Of a DNA stretch of 64,000 nt, positions 16,301-24,848 are shown piece after piece; within the stretch, counting starts at the first letter, position 1, and every line of letters begins with the position of its first letter. Source of the DNA: Chryseobacterium oranimense (GTDB lineage Bacteria; Bacteroidota; Bacteroidia; Flavobacteriales; Weeksellaceae); NCBI RefSeq assembly GCF_025244725.1, contig NZ_CP104203.1:3968001-4032000 (forward strand), read 5' to 3'. A program made the position numbers and the translations under genes. The notes beneath the pieces were generated by a model. The model had not been told where the DNA came from, searched no databases, and was given only the letters and a program-made list of their open reading frames with translations.

Positions 16301-16492
16301 TGTCTTACGTTTGTGTAAGAAAGTACAATGATTGTGCCGAGTGAAAAATATTTACTAAATGTGGTATTTGTTTTGAATTTATAAACCTTATTAAATGATA
16401 TCAGTTGTAATTGTTTGAAATTGATCGATTTCTTCAACTTTATTGTTTGCTGTAATGAGAATTGAAGTAAAAGAATTGGAGTTTGTGAAATA

Positions 16493-16521
16493 AAAAGGTG
16501 GAGAAACTTTCTCCACCTTTT
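16493..16521 (-). terminator. terminator after the nitrilase-family gene
   Basis: The arms AAAAGGTGGAGAAA and TTTCTCCACCTTTT are perfectly complementary, with a T-rich run on the minus strand. It lies 6 nt past the end of the gene at 16527. Confidence 0.8.
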
Positions 16522-16526
16522 GAGTG

Positions 16527-17258
16527 CTAATGGATATAAATTTCCTCTATCTGATTATTCTCCGTATTTAAAATAAGAAGTCCTTCGTCTTCTTGATTGA
16601 GCTGTCCGAGTAAGCTTCCGTTATTATTCCATACAGAAGATTTTCCGGCACATTCATAGCCACCTGATTCTCCGGTGAAATTTGCCATCAAAACTTGCAT
16701 ATGATATTTTTTCGCGATATCGGAAAGTTTAATAAGATCATCGTCTATGCCACTTATAGAATTAAGAACACTGGTAGCATACACATTGGATCCGGCCTGA
16801 TAAGCTTCCAGGGAATGGTTGGGATCAGATAGATCATAGCATATGGCTAATGAAACCTTTTTCTGTAATATGTTCAGCTGACAGAAGCTTTTACTTGGTG
16901 AAAAAACACCTGTCTCCGTTGGAAAAAGATGACGTTTTGAATAAATATTTCTTTCTTTTCCCGGCTGGAATATGATGGAGCTGATAAACAATTTGTCATC
17001 TGCTTTCGTAGGCATTCCAACAGTGATGGTAATGTTATTTTCATCTGTCATTTTCTGAAAAATGTCTAAAACAGGATCTTTATAATGAATTGAGAGCTGT
17101 TCCGCCAGTTCAGGTTCATAGCCGGTAATTGAAAGCTCAGGAAAGATCACCAGATTAACATTATGATCAGCCGCGGCTTTAACTAATGTTTTGTGATTTT
17201 CAATATTTTTAGGGATATCTCCTTTTACAGGATTGATTTGGGCTGCTGCGATTTTCAT
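16527..17258 (-). CDS. carbon-nitrogen hydrolase (nitrilase superfamily)
   Basis: This 243-residue cytoplasmic amidase-type enzyme has the complete Glu-Lys-Cys triad of the nitrilase superfamily: E41 in IFPELSITGYEP, K108 in YSKRHLFP and C140 in LAICYDLSDPNHS. The cysteine motif usually reads CYD.RFP; the missing Arg-Phe suggests a divergent subgroup. Substrate unknown; omega-amidase or carbamoyl-type hydrolases are possible. It lies 30 nt downstream of an amidotransferase-like gene on the same strand, so the pair could act together on an amide metabolite. Confidence 0.85.
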   Translation of the reverse strand: MKIAAAQINPVKGDIPKNIENHKTLVKAAADHNVNLVIFPELSITGYEPELAEQLSIHYKDPVLDIFQKMTDENNITITVGMPTKADDKLFISSIIFQPGKERNIYSKRHLFPTETGVFSPSKSFCQLNILQKKVSLAICYDLSDPNHSLEAYQAGSNVYATSVLNSISGIDDDLIKLSDIAKKYHMQVLMANFTGESGGYECAGKSSVWNNNGSLLGQLNQEDEGLLILNTENNQIEEIYIH

Positions 17259-17288
17259 TTTTTCTAATTACAAGGGTATTTTACTCAT

Positions 17289-17993
17289 TTAAATCCGAGC
17301 CAGCGATTTTTTTACAAACTCTACAATCATGGGATTAGGCTCATTTTCTGTAGAGGTAAGCGCCGGTTGAAATAATGTTCCTACGAAAAAAGGATGGGAC
17401 TGTATTTCAAATGAACGGTAATTCCCATCTTCAGAAATTGAAGTTAAAGACAATCCTCTGCCTTTTAAAATATCAACGTATTTTTCGTTGATGCCATAAC
17501 TGCAATTATACTTGCCTATAATAATATCCTGATTAATTGTTCGGTAAAGAAAACTGTTTTTATCAATAATTTTCAGATTTTCCTGTTCTCCTCTCAATGA
17601 ACATGAAAGTTTTTTTATCAATGAATCTTTTGCATCTGGATTTGTTTCTTCATGATCTGCATTTTCAATATTGCATACATTTCTGGCAAATTCAATAATC
17701 ATATGCTGAAATCCGCCACAATTACCAAAAGTGGGAATATTATTCTCCCGGGTAAACTGTATGGCATTCAGTACATTTTCCATATCCCGGTATGGACTTC
17801 CCGGAGCAATCCATAATCCTAAGTACTTATGTTTTTCAAACACAGTTTTAGCATCGAAAATATCAGTAGCAATCCAATCAAACTGAATTTCACGATTTAG
17901 TTTTTTCTGAACACTTCTTGTAGTATCATTGAGTGCATGAAGTGTGAAATGATTGGGATTGAAGTCTCCCAGAATAGCAATTTTCGGTATCAT
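17289..17993 (-). CDS. CTP-synthase-like class I amidotransferase domain protein with altered triad
   Basis: This stand-alone 234-residue protein resembles the glutaminase half of CTP synthase. The oxyanion/nucleophile region is present (GLWIAPGSPYRD; GNCGGFQHMI with C92). The segment HPFFVGTLFQPALTS aligns with the PyrG pattern HPWFVAxQFHPEFTS, but the catalytic His and Glu are replaced by Gln209 and Ala211. Such proteins are often annotated as CTP synthase C-terminal region-related. Without the His-Glu pair, ordinary glutamine hydrolysis is doubtful. It may bind rather than hydrolyse, or use the cysteine differently. It shares a strand with the nitrilase gene 30 nt downstream. Confidence 0.75.
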   Translation of the reverse strand: MIPKIAILGDFNPNHFTLHALNDTTRSVQKKLNREIQFDWIATDIFDAKTVFEKHKYLGLWIAPGSPYRDMENVLNAIQFTRENNIPTFGNCGGFQHMIIEFARNVCNIENADHEETNPDAKDSLIKKLSCSLRGEQENLKIIDKNSFLYRTINQDIIIGKYNCSYGINEKYVDILKGRGLSLTSISEDGNYRSFEIQSHPFFVGTLFQPALTSTENEPNPMIVEFVKKSLARI

Positions 17994-18005
17994 AAGTGTA
18001 TATTA

Positions 18006-18036
18006 ATAAAAAAGCGGAGACAAAAATCTCCGCTTT
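18006..18036 (-). terminator. terminator after aspS
   Basis: The stem AAAGCGGAGA/TCTCCGCTTT with a CAAAAA loop is followed on the minus strand by a T run. It lies directly beyond the aspS stop codon. Confidence 0.8.
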
Positions 18037-18039
18037 ACG

Positions 18040-19794
18040 TTATGCTTTTAAATTCAATTGTATTTCCAGTTCATCCAGCTGGGCTTCAGCGATGGATGCC
18101 GGTGCATCGATCATCACGTCGCGCCCTGAATTATTTTTAGGGAACGCAATGTAGTCTCTGATCACTTCGTTTCCGTCAAGAATAGCCACCAAACGGTCAA
18201 AACCGAAAGCAAGACCGCCATGTGGAGGTGCGCCGTATTTGAAAGCATTCATCAGGAATCCGAACTGAGCTTCTGCCTCTTCTTTGGTAAATCCTAAAAG
18301 GTCGAACATTTTAGATTGAAGATCTTTGTCAAAAATTCTGATAGAACCACCTCCGATCTCGTTTCCGTTAAGAACCATGTCATAGGCATTAGCTCTTGCT
18401 TTGCCCGGATCAGTTTCCAGTAAATGGATGTCTTCCGGTTTCGGAGAGGTGAAAGGGTGATGCATAGCGTGATAACGTCCGGTTTCTTCATCAAATTCCA
18501 GTAATGGGAAATCAACTACCCAAAGCGGAGCAAATACATTTCCTTTTCTTAATCCCAAACGGTTTCCAAGTTCCATTCTCAGGGCGGAAAGCTGTGCTCT
18601 CACTTTATTTTCGTTTCCGGATAGGATCAGCATTAAATCACCTTCTTTAGCTCCGAATTTTTCGATTATTCTGGAAAGGTCTTCTTCGTTGTAGAATTTG
18701 TTGACAGAAGAGGTTTTCACGCCGTCATTCTGGAATTTAGCCCATACCATCCCCGAAGCTCCGATCTGCGGACGTTTTACCCAGTCTACAAGCTCGTCGA
18801 TCTGCTTTCTTGTGTAATCTGCGCAACCTTCTACGTTAATTCCGACTACCAATTCAGCGTCATCAAATATTTTGAAATCTTTTTCTTTTACCAGTTCGTT
18901 AAGCTCCACGAATTCCATTCCGAAACGGATGTCCGGTTTGTCGTTTCCGTATTTTCTCATGGCATCTGCGAAGGTCATTCTCGGGAAGTCTCCGAATTCC
19001 AGTCCTGTAACGTCTTTAATGAGCGTTTTTGTCATTCCTTCAAAGACATTCATGATATCTTCCTGCTCTACAAAAGCCATTTCACAGTCGATTTGGGTAA
19101 ATTCCGGCTGTCTGTCCGCCCTTAAATCTTCATCACGGAAACATTTTACAATCTGGAAATATTTATCCATTCCGCCTACCATCAGAAGCTGTTTAAATGT
19201 CTGTGGCGATTGTGGAAGCGCATAAAACTGTCCCGGATTCATTCTGCTTGGAACCACGAAGTCTCTTGCCCCTTCCGGAGTAGATTTAATTAAAACTGGA
19301 GTTTCCACTTCGATAAATCCTTCGTCTGAAAGATAGTTTCTTACCTTCTGAGCCATTTTGTGACGGAAAATGAGCTTTTCTTTTACCGGGTTTCTTCTGA
19401 TATCCAGGTAACGGTATTTCATTCTTAATTCCTCGCCGCCGTCTGTTTCATCTTCAATAGTGAAAGGAGGGAGCAGGGATTCATTAAGAACCGTTAAGTT
19501 TTCAACTAAAATTTCAATTTCTCCTGTTGGAATATTAGGATTTTTGCTTACCCTTTCAATTACTTTTCCGGTAACCTGGATCACGAATTCGCGGCCCAGT
19601 TTTTTGGCTTCTTCCATCAGCTTCGCAGAAGAACGGTCCTGATCAAAAACAAGTTGTGTAATTCCGTAACGATCCCGAAGATCTATCCAAATCATAAATC
19701 CTTTATCACGGATAGTCTGTACCCATCCGGAAAGTGTAACTTCTTCATTAAGATTTTTCAGAGATAATTCTCCGTTCGTGTGTGATCGAAACAT
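18040..19794 (-). CDS. aspS: aspartate--tRNA ligase
   Basis: This class II aminoacyl-tRNA synthetase charges tRNA-Asp. The start at 19794 ([19 protein letters not shown]) matches the usual bacterial AspS beginning; an upstream TTG would add seven residues. It has about 584 residues, with an N-terminal OB anticodon-binding domain ([20 protein letters not shown]), class II motif 2 in [19 protein letters not shown], the bacterial insertion domain, and motif 3 region [15 protein letters not shown]. It appears to be a single-gene unit. Confidence 0.96.
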   Translation of the reverse strand: MFRSHTNGELSLKNLNEEVTLSGWVQTIRDKGFMIWIDLRDRYGITQLVFDQDRSSAKLMEEAKKLGREFVIQVTGKVIERVSKNPNIPTGEIEILVENLTVLNESLLPPFTIEDETDGGEELRMKYRYLDIRRNPVKEKLIFRHKMAQKVRNYLSDEGFIEVETPVLIKSTPEGARDFVVPSRMNPGQFYALPQSPQTFKQLLMVGGMDKYFQIVKCFRDEDLRADRQPEFTQIDCEMAFVEQEDIMNVFEGMTKTLIKDVTGLEFGDFPRMTFADAMRKYGNDKPDIRFGMEFVELNELVKEKDFKIFDDAELVVGINVEGCADYTRKQIDELVDWVKRPQIGASGMVWAKFQNDGVKTSSVNKFYNEEDLSRIIEKFGAKEGDLMLILSGNENKVRAQLSALRMELGNRLGLRKGNVFAPLWVVDFPLLEFDEETGRYHAMHHPFTSPKPEDIHLLETDPGKARANAYDMVLNGNEIGGGSIRIFDKDLQSKMFDLLGFTKEEAEAQFGFLMNAFKYGAPPHGGLAFGFDRLVAILDGNEVIRDYIAFPKNNSGRDVMIDAPASIAEAQLDELEIQLNLKA

Positions 19795-19907
19795 AATTAT
19801 TTGTTTAAGGTTCAATGTTTAAGATATAGTGCTGAGCTTTTTTGATCATTAATTTTCCAGCCCTAAATTCAGGATGCAAAGATAGGATTTTTGAAGGTTT
19901 TAGAAAC

Positions 19908-19935
19908 AAAAAAAACTTCCTTTCGGAAGTCTTGT
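19908..19935 (-). terminator. terminator after the ankyrin gene
   Basis: A short hairpin ACTTCC-TTTC-GGAAGT is followed on the minus strand by a run of eight T. It lies about 25 nt beyond the ankyrin gene stop codon. Confidence 0.65.
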
Positions 19936-19957
19936 ATATTATTTGAGGGCTTTTTAA

Positions 19958-20323
19958 TTAATTATTAGTAGCTCCTTGCTGTATCAGCAATTGTACAGTT
20001 TGCTCTTTTTTCCCCAATTTAGCTAATGCAAGAGGCGTTTTTCCGTTACATTCCTTGTTAACATCTGCCTGGTTGTCCAAAAGAAATTTAACAATATTAT
20101 TTCTGCCATAAAGTGAACTGAAGCCTAATGCGCTGAAAGTCTCATCCTTAAGTGGAAAGCATTTGTTGTAATCTGCTTTTGAAAAATTCTTTTTAAATGA
20201 AGCAACATTATCAGATTGAATAGCTTGCATCTGAGTTTTGCTTAGAGTCTGGGTCTGAGCAGAAAGCATGTTGGCAGATGCCGAGATGACAAGTAGAAAA
20301 GCAGTAGAGATTATTTTTTTCAT
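19958..20323 (-). CDS. exported ankyrin-repeat protein
   Basis: This small protein of about 121 residues has a signal peptide (MKKIISTAFLLVISASANML, cleavage near LSAQ). The start at 20323 is chosen for that reason; in-frame ATGs at 20332 and 20347 exist. Residues about 60-120 form ankyrin-type repeats: SALGFSSLYGRNNIVKFLLD, NQADVNKECNGKTPLALAKL and EQTVQLLIQQGA. One or two repeats are recognisable, so it may be a capped mini-repeat protein. Small periplasmic ankyrin proteins can inhibit or protect partner enzymes, but no partner is next to it. Function unknown. Confidence 0.75.
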   Translation of the reverse strand: MKKIISTAFLLVISASANMLSAQTQTLSKTQMQAIQSDNVASFKKNFSKADYNKCFPLKDETFSALGFSSLYGRNNIVKFLLDNQADVNKECNGKTPLALAKLGKKEQTVQLLIQQGATNN

Positions 20324-20435
20324 AAGATTCATTTTAAGAATATACAAATCTAAATTATTTTTTTGATATGAGTAACTAATTTTTTATAAGAATTGAATTT
20401 GTATTTTTGGAAATCAGATAATTATTGATTAGAAA

Positions 20436-21830
20436 ATGACAAAATATATAGAATTTTTGAAAAGGGCTTTCAGCGGTGAAGAAGTAGATTACACCAAAAT
20501 CACGATCCGAAGCGCTGTTCTTTTGCTGGCCGTCCCTATGATGCTGGAAATGGCTATGGAATCTGTATTTGCTTTGGTTGACCTGTATTTTGTAGGGCAT
20601 TTGAAGGAAAGCGGATATGCCATCCAGAGTGTTGGTTTAACGGAATCTGTACTTTCAGTAATGTATTCTATTGCAATAGGAATGAGTATGGCTGCTACTG
20701 CTTTGGTAGCGAGGAGAATCGGGGAAAAGAACCCGGAGCAGGCTTCCAGGAGCGCAGCGCAGGTTTTACTGGTCTCATTTCTTATAACTTTTATTCTTAG
20801 TTTATTCGGAGTTATTTATGCCGAGGAAATTCTGATTCTGATGGGATCGAAGCCTGAAGCTGCGGCATATGGAAAAGATTTCACAAGGATAATGATGGGC
20901 AGCAGTGTAATTATTATGCTTCTGTTTTTGATCAACGGGATTTTCAGGGGAGCCGGAAACGCAGCTATTGCTATGAAATCGCTTTGGATTGCGAATATTG
21001 CCAATATTATTATGTGTCCGGTGCTTATCAAAGGTTTTGGTCCTGTTCCTGCGATGGGACTTACAGGAGCTGCTTTAGCGACTACGATAGGCAGAAGTGT
21101 TGGGGTGATTTACCAGCTGTATCATCTTTTGGTTGCTGATACTCAGATCCGTATTTCGCTTTCTTATTTTAGCCCTGATTTTAAGCAGATCAAATCTATT
21201 GTGAAGATTGCAACTCCGGGAATTTTCCAGTTTGTGATTGCCTCATGCAGCTGGATATTTCTTGCCCAACTGGTTGCAACGACCGGAGGAGAAAATGCCT
21301 CTGCCGGATATCAGACGGCTTTAAGGCTGATGATGTTCTTTATGCTTCCTGCCTGGGGGCTGAGCAATGCAGCTTCTACACTGGTAGGGCAGAATATGGG
21401 GGCTAATGAAATGCTGAGAGCCGAACAGTCTGTCATGAAAACAGTAAAATATAATGTGATCTTTATGCTGGCTGTGAGTTTAATATTTTTCTTACTCGGA
21501 GATTTCCTTGTCGGTTTTTTTACACAGGAAGCGGAAATTAAAGATTTTGCCAAAAATGCTTTGCATATTATGAGTGTAGGATTTATTTTCTATGGAATTG
21601 GAATGGTATTAATCAATGCATTTAACGGAGCAGGCGATACCTGGACGCCAACTTGGGTCAATTTCTTTGGGTTCTGGCTGTTTCAGATTCCGTTGGCCTA
21701 TTTTCTTTCCAAGCATTCTGGAATGGGCCCGAAAGGGGTATTTATCTCTATTCCTGCTGCAGAAACTTTAATTACCATTGTTGCCTTTATTTTATTTAAA
21801 AAAGGGAAATGGAAGACGGTGAAAGTATGA
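20436..21830 (+). CDS. MATE-family efflux transporter
   Basis: This 464-residue integral membrane protein of the MATE family is typically a Na+ or H+ coupled exporter of cationic drugs or metabolites. Twelve hydrophobic stretches in two homologous halves are visible, with family signatures ALVDLYFVGHLKESGYAIQS near the N-terminus, GASSA-like GMSMAATALVARRIGEKNPE, and GAGDTWTPTWVNFFGFWLFQ in the second half. The start at ATG 20436 gives a short cytoplasmic N-tail. The gene is monocistronic and followed by a palindromic intergenic element. Substrate unknown. Confidence 0.92.
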   Translation: MTKYIEFLKRAFSGEEVDYTKITIRSAVLLLAVPMMLEMAMESVFALVDLYFVGHLKESGYAIQSVGLTESVLSVMYSIAIGMSMAATALVARRIGEKNPEQASRSAAQVLLVSFLITFILSLFGVIYAEEILILMGSKPEAAAYGKDFTRIMMGSSVIIMLLFLINGIFRGAGNAAIAMKSLWIANIANIIMCPVLIKGFGPVPAMGLTGAALATTIGRSVGVIYQLYHLLVADTQIRISLSYFSPDFKQIKSIVKIATPGIFQFVIASCSWIFLAQLVATTGGENASAGYQTALRLMMFFMLPAWGLSNAASTLVGQNMGANEMLRAEQSVMKTVKYNVIFMLAVSLIFFLLGDFLVGFFTQEAEIKDFAKNALHIMSVGFIFYGIGMVLINAFNGAGDTWTPTWVNFFGFWLFQIPLAYFLSKHSGMGPKGVFISIPAAETLITIVAFILFKKGKWKTVKV

Positions 21831-21838
21831 TCGAAAAT

Positions 21839-21987
21839 GAAGCTGGAAGGGGGAAGCTGGAAGTTAGTGCTATCCTTGTCAAGGTTTCGAACCTTGACAA
21901 GGATTTCCAAGTCAAAAATTAATAAATTTTTTTTTAAATTCCGTTTCTGACCTCAATAACTTCCATCTTCCAACCTCAGGCTTCCTT
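21839..21987. repeat. MITE-like element with central palindrome
   Basis: The left end contains GGAAGCTGGAAGTTAGTG; the right end, read in reverse complement, contains GGAAGATGGAAGTTATTG (16 of 18 identical). Between them lies a perfect 14-bp palindrome TCCTTGTCAAGGTT...AACCTTGACAAGGA (21873-21903). This terminal-inverted-repeat layout with a strong hairpin, in an intergenic gap of 254 nt, is typical of small nonautonomous or REP-like elements. No open reading frame is convincing inside. Confidence 0.55.
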
Positions 21988-22084
21988 TCTTTTGTCTTGA
22001 TTTTATAAAAATTTTAACAGCTGTAATTTTTTGCTGTATATCATATTTTATAATTTAGTATTTAACCAATAAATATTTATCACT

Positions 22085-22204
22085 ATGGGAAAAGGAGACA
22101 AAAAATCAAGAAGAGGAAAGATCAATTCAGGAAGCTATGGTAAAAGAAGACCTAGAAAAGCTTCCAAGTCGGTTGGTTCTTCTGAAACTAAAGCAAAAAG
22201 CTAA
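22085..22204 (+). CDS. 30S ribosomal protein bTHX
   Basis: This 39-residue, strongly basic protein reads MGKGDKKSRRGKINSGSYGK, then RRPRKASKSVG, and ends in SETKAKS. It matches the Thermus Thx-type ribosomal peptide (bTHX), which sits in the head of the small subunit and stabilises 16S rRNA; Bacteroidota versions start MGKGDKKTRRGKI. It is shorter than most gene-finder cut-offs. A strong terminator follows directly. It appears to be expressed alone. Confidence 0.9.
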   Translation: MGKGDKKSRRGKINSGSYGKRRPRKASKSVGSSETKAKS

Positions 22205-22209
22205 AAATA

Positions 22210-22243
22210 AAAAGGCTGAAGATGAATCTTCAGCCTTTTTCAA
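22210..22243. terminator. bidirectional terminator between bTHX and the DUF937 gene
   Basis: The stem AAAAGGCTGAAGAT/ATCTTCAGCCTTTT with a GA centre is flanked by A and T runs, so it can stop transcription arriving from either of the two convergent genes. Confidence 0.85.
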
Positions 22244-22257
22244 TATACAAAATTAAA

Positions 22258-22917
22258 TTATTTTCCTCCTAAAAGATTCCCAAGGATGCTTCCTAATCCG
22301 CCACCTCCTTGCTGCTGCTGGCCACCGCCACCTCCAAGTACGCTTCCTAAGATATCATTAAGTGGATTACCTCCGGACTGAGCCTGGCCACCACCTAAAA
22401 CGCTTCCTAAGATGTCATTCAAAGGGTTGGATTGTTGTGCCTGAGCCTGGTTAGACGCATTTCCAAGGATTCCTCCCAAAAGATCTCCTAAACCTCCGGC
22501 TCCTACATTATTCTGCTGTTTCTCTTTACCAATGTATCCCATGATTACCGGGGCAAGCATAGCAAGCACTGGTCCGATTTTATCAATTGAAATTCCTGTA
22601 TTCTGAGAAAGCTGATTTTCCACGGTGCTTTTCTGGCTTCCAAAAACATGGTCAAGGATAGATCCGCCTTCTGCCTGTCTGGCTTCAGCCTGTGAAGCAT
22701 CATCAAGAATACTTCCGTCGTGGTCTTTATCTAATGCATTGTTTAAAGCTTCAGCTTCATTAGCGTCCTGAGATTTATTTCTAAGGTAAGAAATAACCAA
22801 AGGAGCAGCGACTGCCAAAAGTGCTATAATCTGGTTTTTGCTGATTCCGAATTTGTTTTCTGCCTGTTCAGCAACCTGATTGCTGGTGTTACCTGTAAGT
22901 AGGTCAATTAAACTCAT
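22258..22917 (-). CDS. DUF937 family protein with Gly/Gln-rich tail
   Basis: This 219-residue protein has the DUF937 helical domain at the N-terminus (MSLIDLLTGNTSNQVAEQAE, KFGISKNQIIALLAVAAPLV) and again in the middle (QLSQNTGISIDKIGPVLAML). The C-terminal ~75 residues are low complexity and contain a tandem repeat of NPLNDILGSVLGGG with Gln/Gly spacers. It is cytoplasmic as far as can be seen, since there is no signal peptide. DUF937 proteins are widespread but have no firm function. The repeat tail may vary in length between strains. Confidence 0.8.
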   Translation of the reverse strand: MSLIDLLTGNTSNQVAEQAENKFGISKNQIIALLAVAAPLVISYLRNKSQDANEAEALNNALDKDHDGSILDDASQAEARQAEGGSILDHVFGSQKSTVENQLSQNTGISIDKIGPVLAMLAPVIMGYIGKEKQQNNVGAGGLGDLLGGILGNASNQAQAQQSNPLNDILGSVLGGGQAQSGGNPLNDILGSVLGGGGGQQQQGGGGLGSILGNLLGGK

Positions 22918-22997
22918 GTTGTGTTTATTTATAATATTATGTAAATCAAAGATATCAAAAAATGTGATTCACAGAATTTTTGTATTCACAATTATTG

Positions 22998-24257
22998 TTA
23001 AAGTTTTTTGATCTCTTCCTCAGTATATCCTTTGCTTTTCAGAAGCTCTATATAATTTTTGGCTCCATTGATCATCCAGTGCATAGGATCAGGAGATTTC
23101 TTTTTTTCGATGATAAATTCCAAAATGCCGACATTGTTATTCATCCAGGGAACCAGGTAATAATCAAGACCGCCTTTATACATTTTAGCCTCGTGAAACT
23201 TTCTTCCCGGCTCCGTTAAAAATGCCGCTTTATAAACAGCAAAATAGCCTAGAGGAATAAGAAGACATAACCATGACAACTTTTTCAAACGGGCATATTT
23301 CGGTAATGCAAGGCCATACCCGATAGAAAGGGCAAAGATCATATTAAAAGGAATAAAAAATACATAATTATCTGACACTGCGTAGAATGTAGAGAATCCG
23401 TACACGCATACAGCGGCTGTAAAGAATACAAAAAACATCTTTTTATCCGACTTGTATAACTGTATCATTCCGATGATCCCGAAAACGATAAAAATATTGA
23501 AGTTGTAAATCAAATAGGCAACAGACTGTACAAAATCTATCAGGTACTGCTTCGGTGTCTTCTTAAATGTTTCCTGTATCCATCGCCCTCCTTCTGCAGT
23601 ATAGGGAGAATTTAACGGTAATCCCTGGGAAAGATTTAAAATATTGATAGACAGGAAAAGAAACAGAAATATAAAAAGTGAAGAGTAAGCATATTTTTTC
23701 TCCTCTTTAAAATAGTATAGAAAGACAAACAGAGCCGGAATCATTAATACATTCTGTATATGCAGCCATAGGCTTATTCCTAAAAACAGTCCGCTTAATG
23801 TAATGTAAACCTTCTTGTTTTCCGTAAAGCTCTTTACCATTGAAAAAAAGAAAAGACTTACCCATAAAGAATTGTAAGTATATACTTCAACAATTTCCGC
23901 ATTTCTCCAAAAAGAAAAGCTAAATCCGAAAACAAATGCTGTTGTGATAGAAACCCATTCTTTTTTCGTGATACTTTTTACCGTAAGATAAATCACGGAT
24001 ACCGTAGCAGCTGCAGAACCTACAATTAAAAGCCTGCTTGCAGCAATGGCATCAAGTCCTGTAATATCTTTAATAAAAATGCCTGTATTTACATACAAAA
24101 AATGAGTAATGGCCGTGGCGACAGTTGCATATTTGCCTAACTCAACTGTATGTACAAAGCCTACACAGTCCGCAAACGGGATTCTTGTAAAACTTCCGGC
24201 ATAATAAATCGCTAAAAAGATAAAAAAGATGAAGACTGCGTATAAATTTTTAAGCAT
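22998..24257 (-). CDS. DUF2723-type polytopic membrane protein (GT-C like)
   Basis: This 419-residue protein has about ten hydrophobic segments. Early motifs IPFADCVGFVHTVELGKYAT and FWRNAEIVEVYTYNSLWVSL correspond to the DUF2723 family (first-loop acidic residue and the W..AEIxEVYTxN motif), which is related to GT-C protein O-mannosyltransferases. A catalytic acidic residue in the first loop (FADCVGF) is present. It is shorter than the ~1000-residue Bacteroidota versions with TPR tails. The likely role is membrane-embedded sugar transfer; the acceptor is unknown. The DUF2480 gene ends 3 nt before its start, so the two are co-transcribed. Confidence 0.7.
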   Translation of the reverse strand: MLKNLYAVFIFFIFLAIYYAGSFTRIPFADCVGFVHTVELGKYATVATAITHFLYVNTGIFIKDITGLDAIAASRLLIVGSAAATVSVIYLTVKSITKKEWVSITTAFVFGFSFSFWRNAEIVEVYTYNSLWVSLFFFSMVKSFTENKKVYITLSGLFLGISLWLHIQNVLMIPALFVFLYYFKEEKKYAYSSLFIFLFLFLSINILNLSQGLPLNSPYTAEGGRWIQETFKKTPKQYLIDFVQSVAYLIYNFNIFIVFGIIGMIQLYKSDKKMFFVFFTAAVCVYGFSTFYAVSDNYVFFIPFNMIFALSIGYGLALPKYARLKKLSWLCLLIPLGYFAVYKAAFLTEPGRKFHEAKMYKGGLDYYLVPWMNNNVGILEFIIEKKKSPDPMHWMINGAKNYIELLKSKGYTEEEIKKL

Positions 24258-24260
24258 ACT

Positions 24261-24770
24261 TTAATTCTTAACAATAGGAACATTAGAGCAGGCTTCCCCG
24301 AACATCAATGATTTTACCATTGGCTTTAGCTGTTCAACAAGTTCTATATATGCATTTTCCGGAATTTCTTTATCTGAACACCCTTTTACAAGCACTCTTT
24401 TACCTCTCATATCTTCAAAATCGTAAGTCTGGATGGCATTGTGCATGAGAATCACTTCCAGATCTTCACGGTTCCCGAAAACAATCTTTTTGGCCACATC
24501 TGTAAGCTTTGCAGTCAGTACAAAATAAGCCCAAAGCGGAACTATAGTATCCACAGAATTGTAAATATATATATAAGCGTCTTTATACTCTTCCGTATTA
24601 ATAACCTCTACTTTCTCCCTGAAATCCTTTTCCTTCAGGATCATTTCCTGAAATAGAAAATCTTTAAGGTCAATTCCCTTTCTTACTCCCTTGGGAACCA
24701 GAGTGGACAGGTCGAAATTCACAAGGCCGCTTTCGGCAACTTTATTTCGGATTTCAAATTCTTCTGACAT
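24261..24770 (-). CDS. DUF2480 family protein
   Basis: This 169-residue cytoplasmic protein of the Bacteroidota-restricted DUF2480 family has the start MSEEFEIRNKVAESGLVNFD and typical elements PKGVRKGIDLKDFLFQEMIL, EKDFREKV and a conserved cysteine pair region (RVLVKGCSDKEIP ... FGEACSNVPIVKN). The two conserved cysteines could bind a metal, which is inference only. It lies 3 nt upstream of the DUF2723 gene on the same strand and divergent from lpxB with about 78 nt between. Confidence 0.78.
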   Translation of the reverse strand: MSEEFEIRNKVAESGLVNFDLSTLVPKGVRKGIDLKDFLFQEMILKEKDFREKVEVINTEEYKDAYIYIYNSVDTIVPLWAYFVLTAKLTDVAKKIVFGNREDLEVILMHNAIQTYDFEDMRGKRVLVKGCSDKEIPENAYIELVEQLKPMVKSLMFGEACSNVPIVKN

Positions 24771-24848
24771 TTTTTATCATTATCTTTGGACAAATTTACA
24801 AATTAAGATCAAGTAAAACTTAATTTGTTCTCTATCCTTACTATAGAA

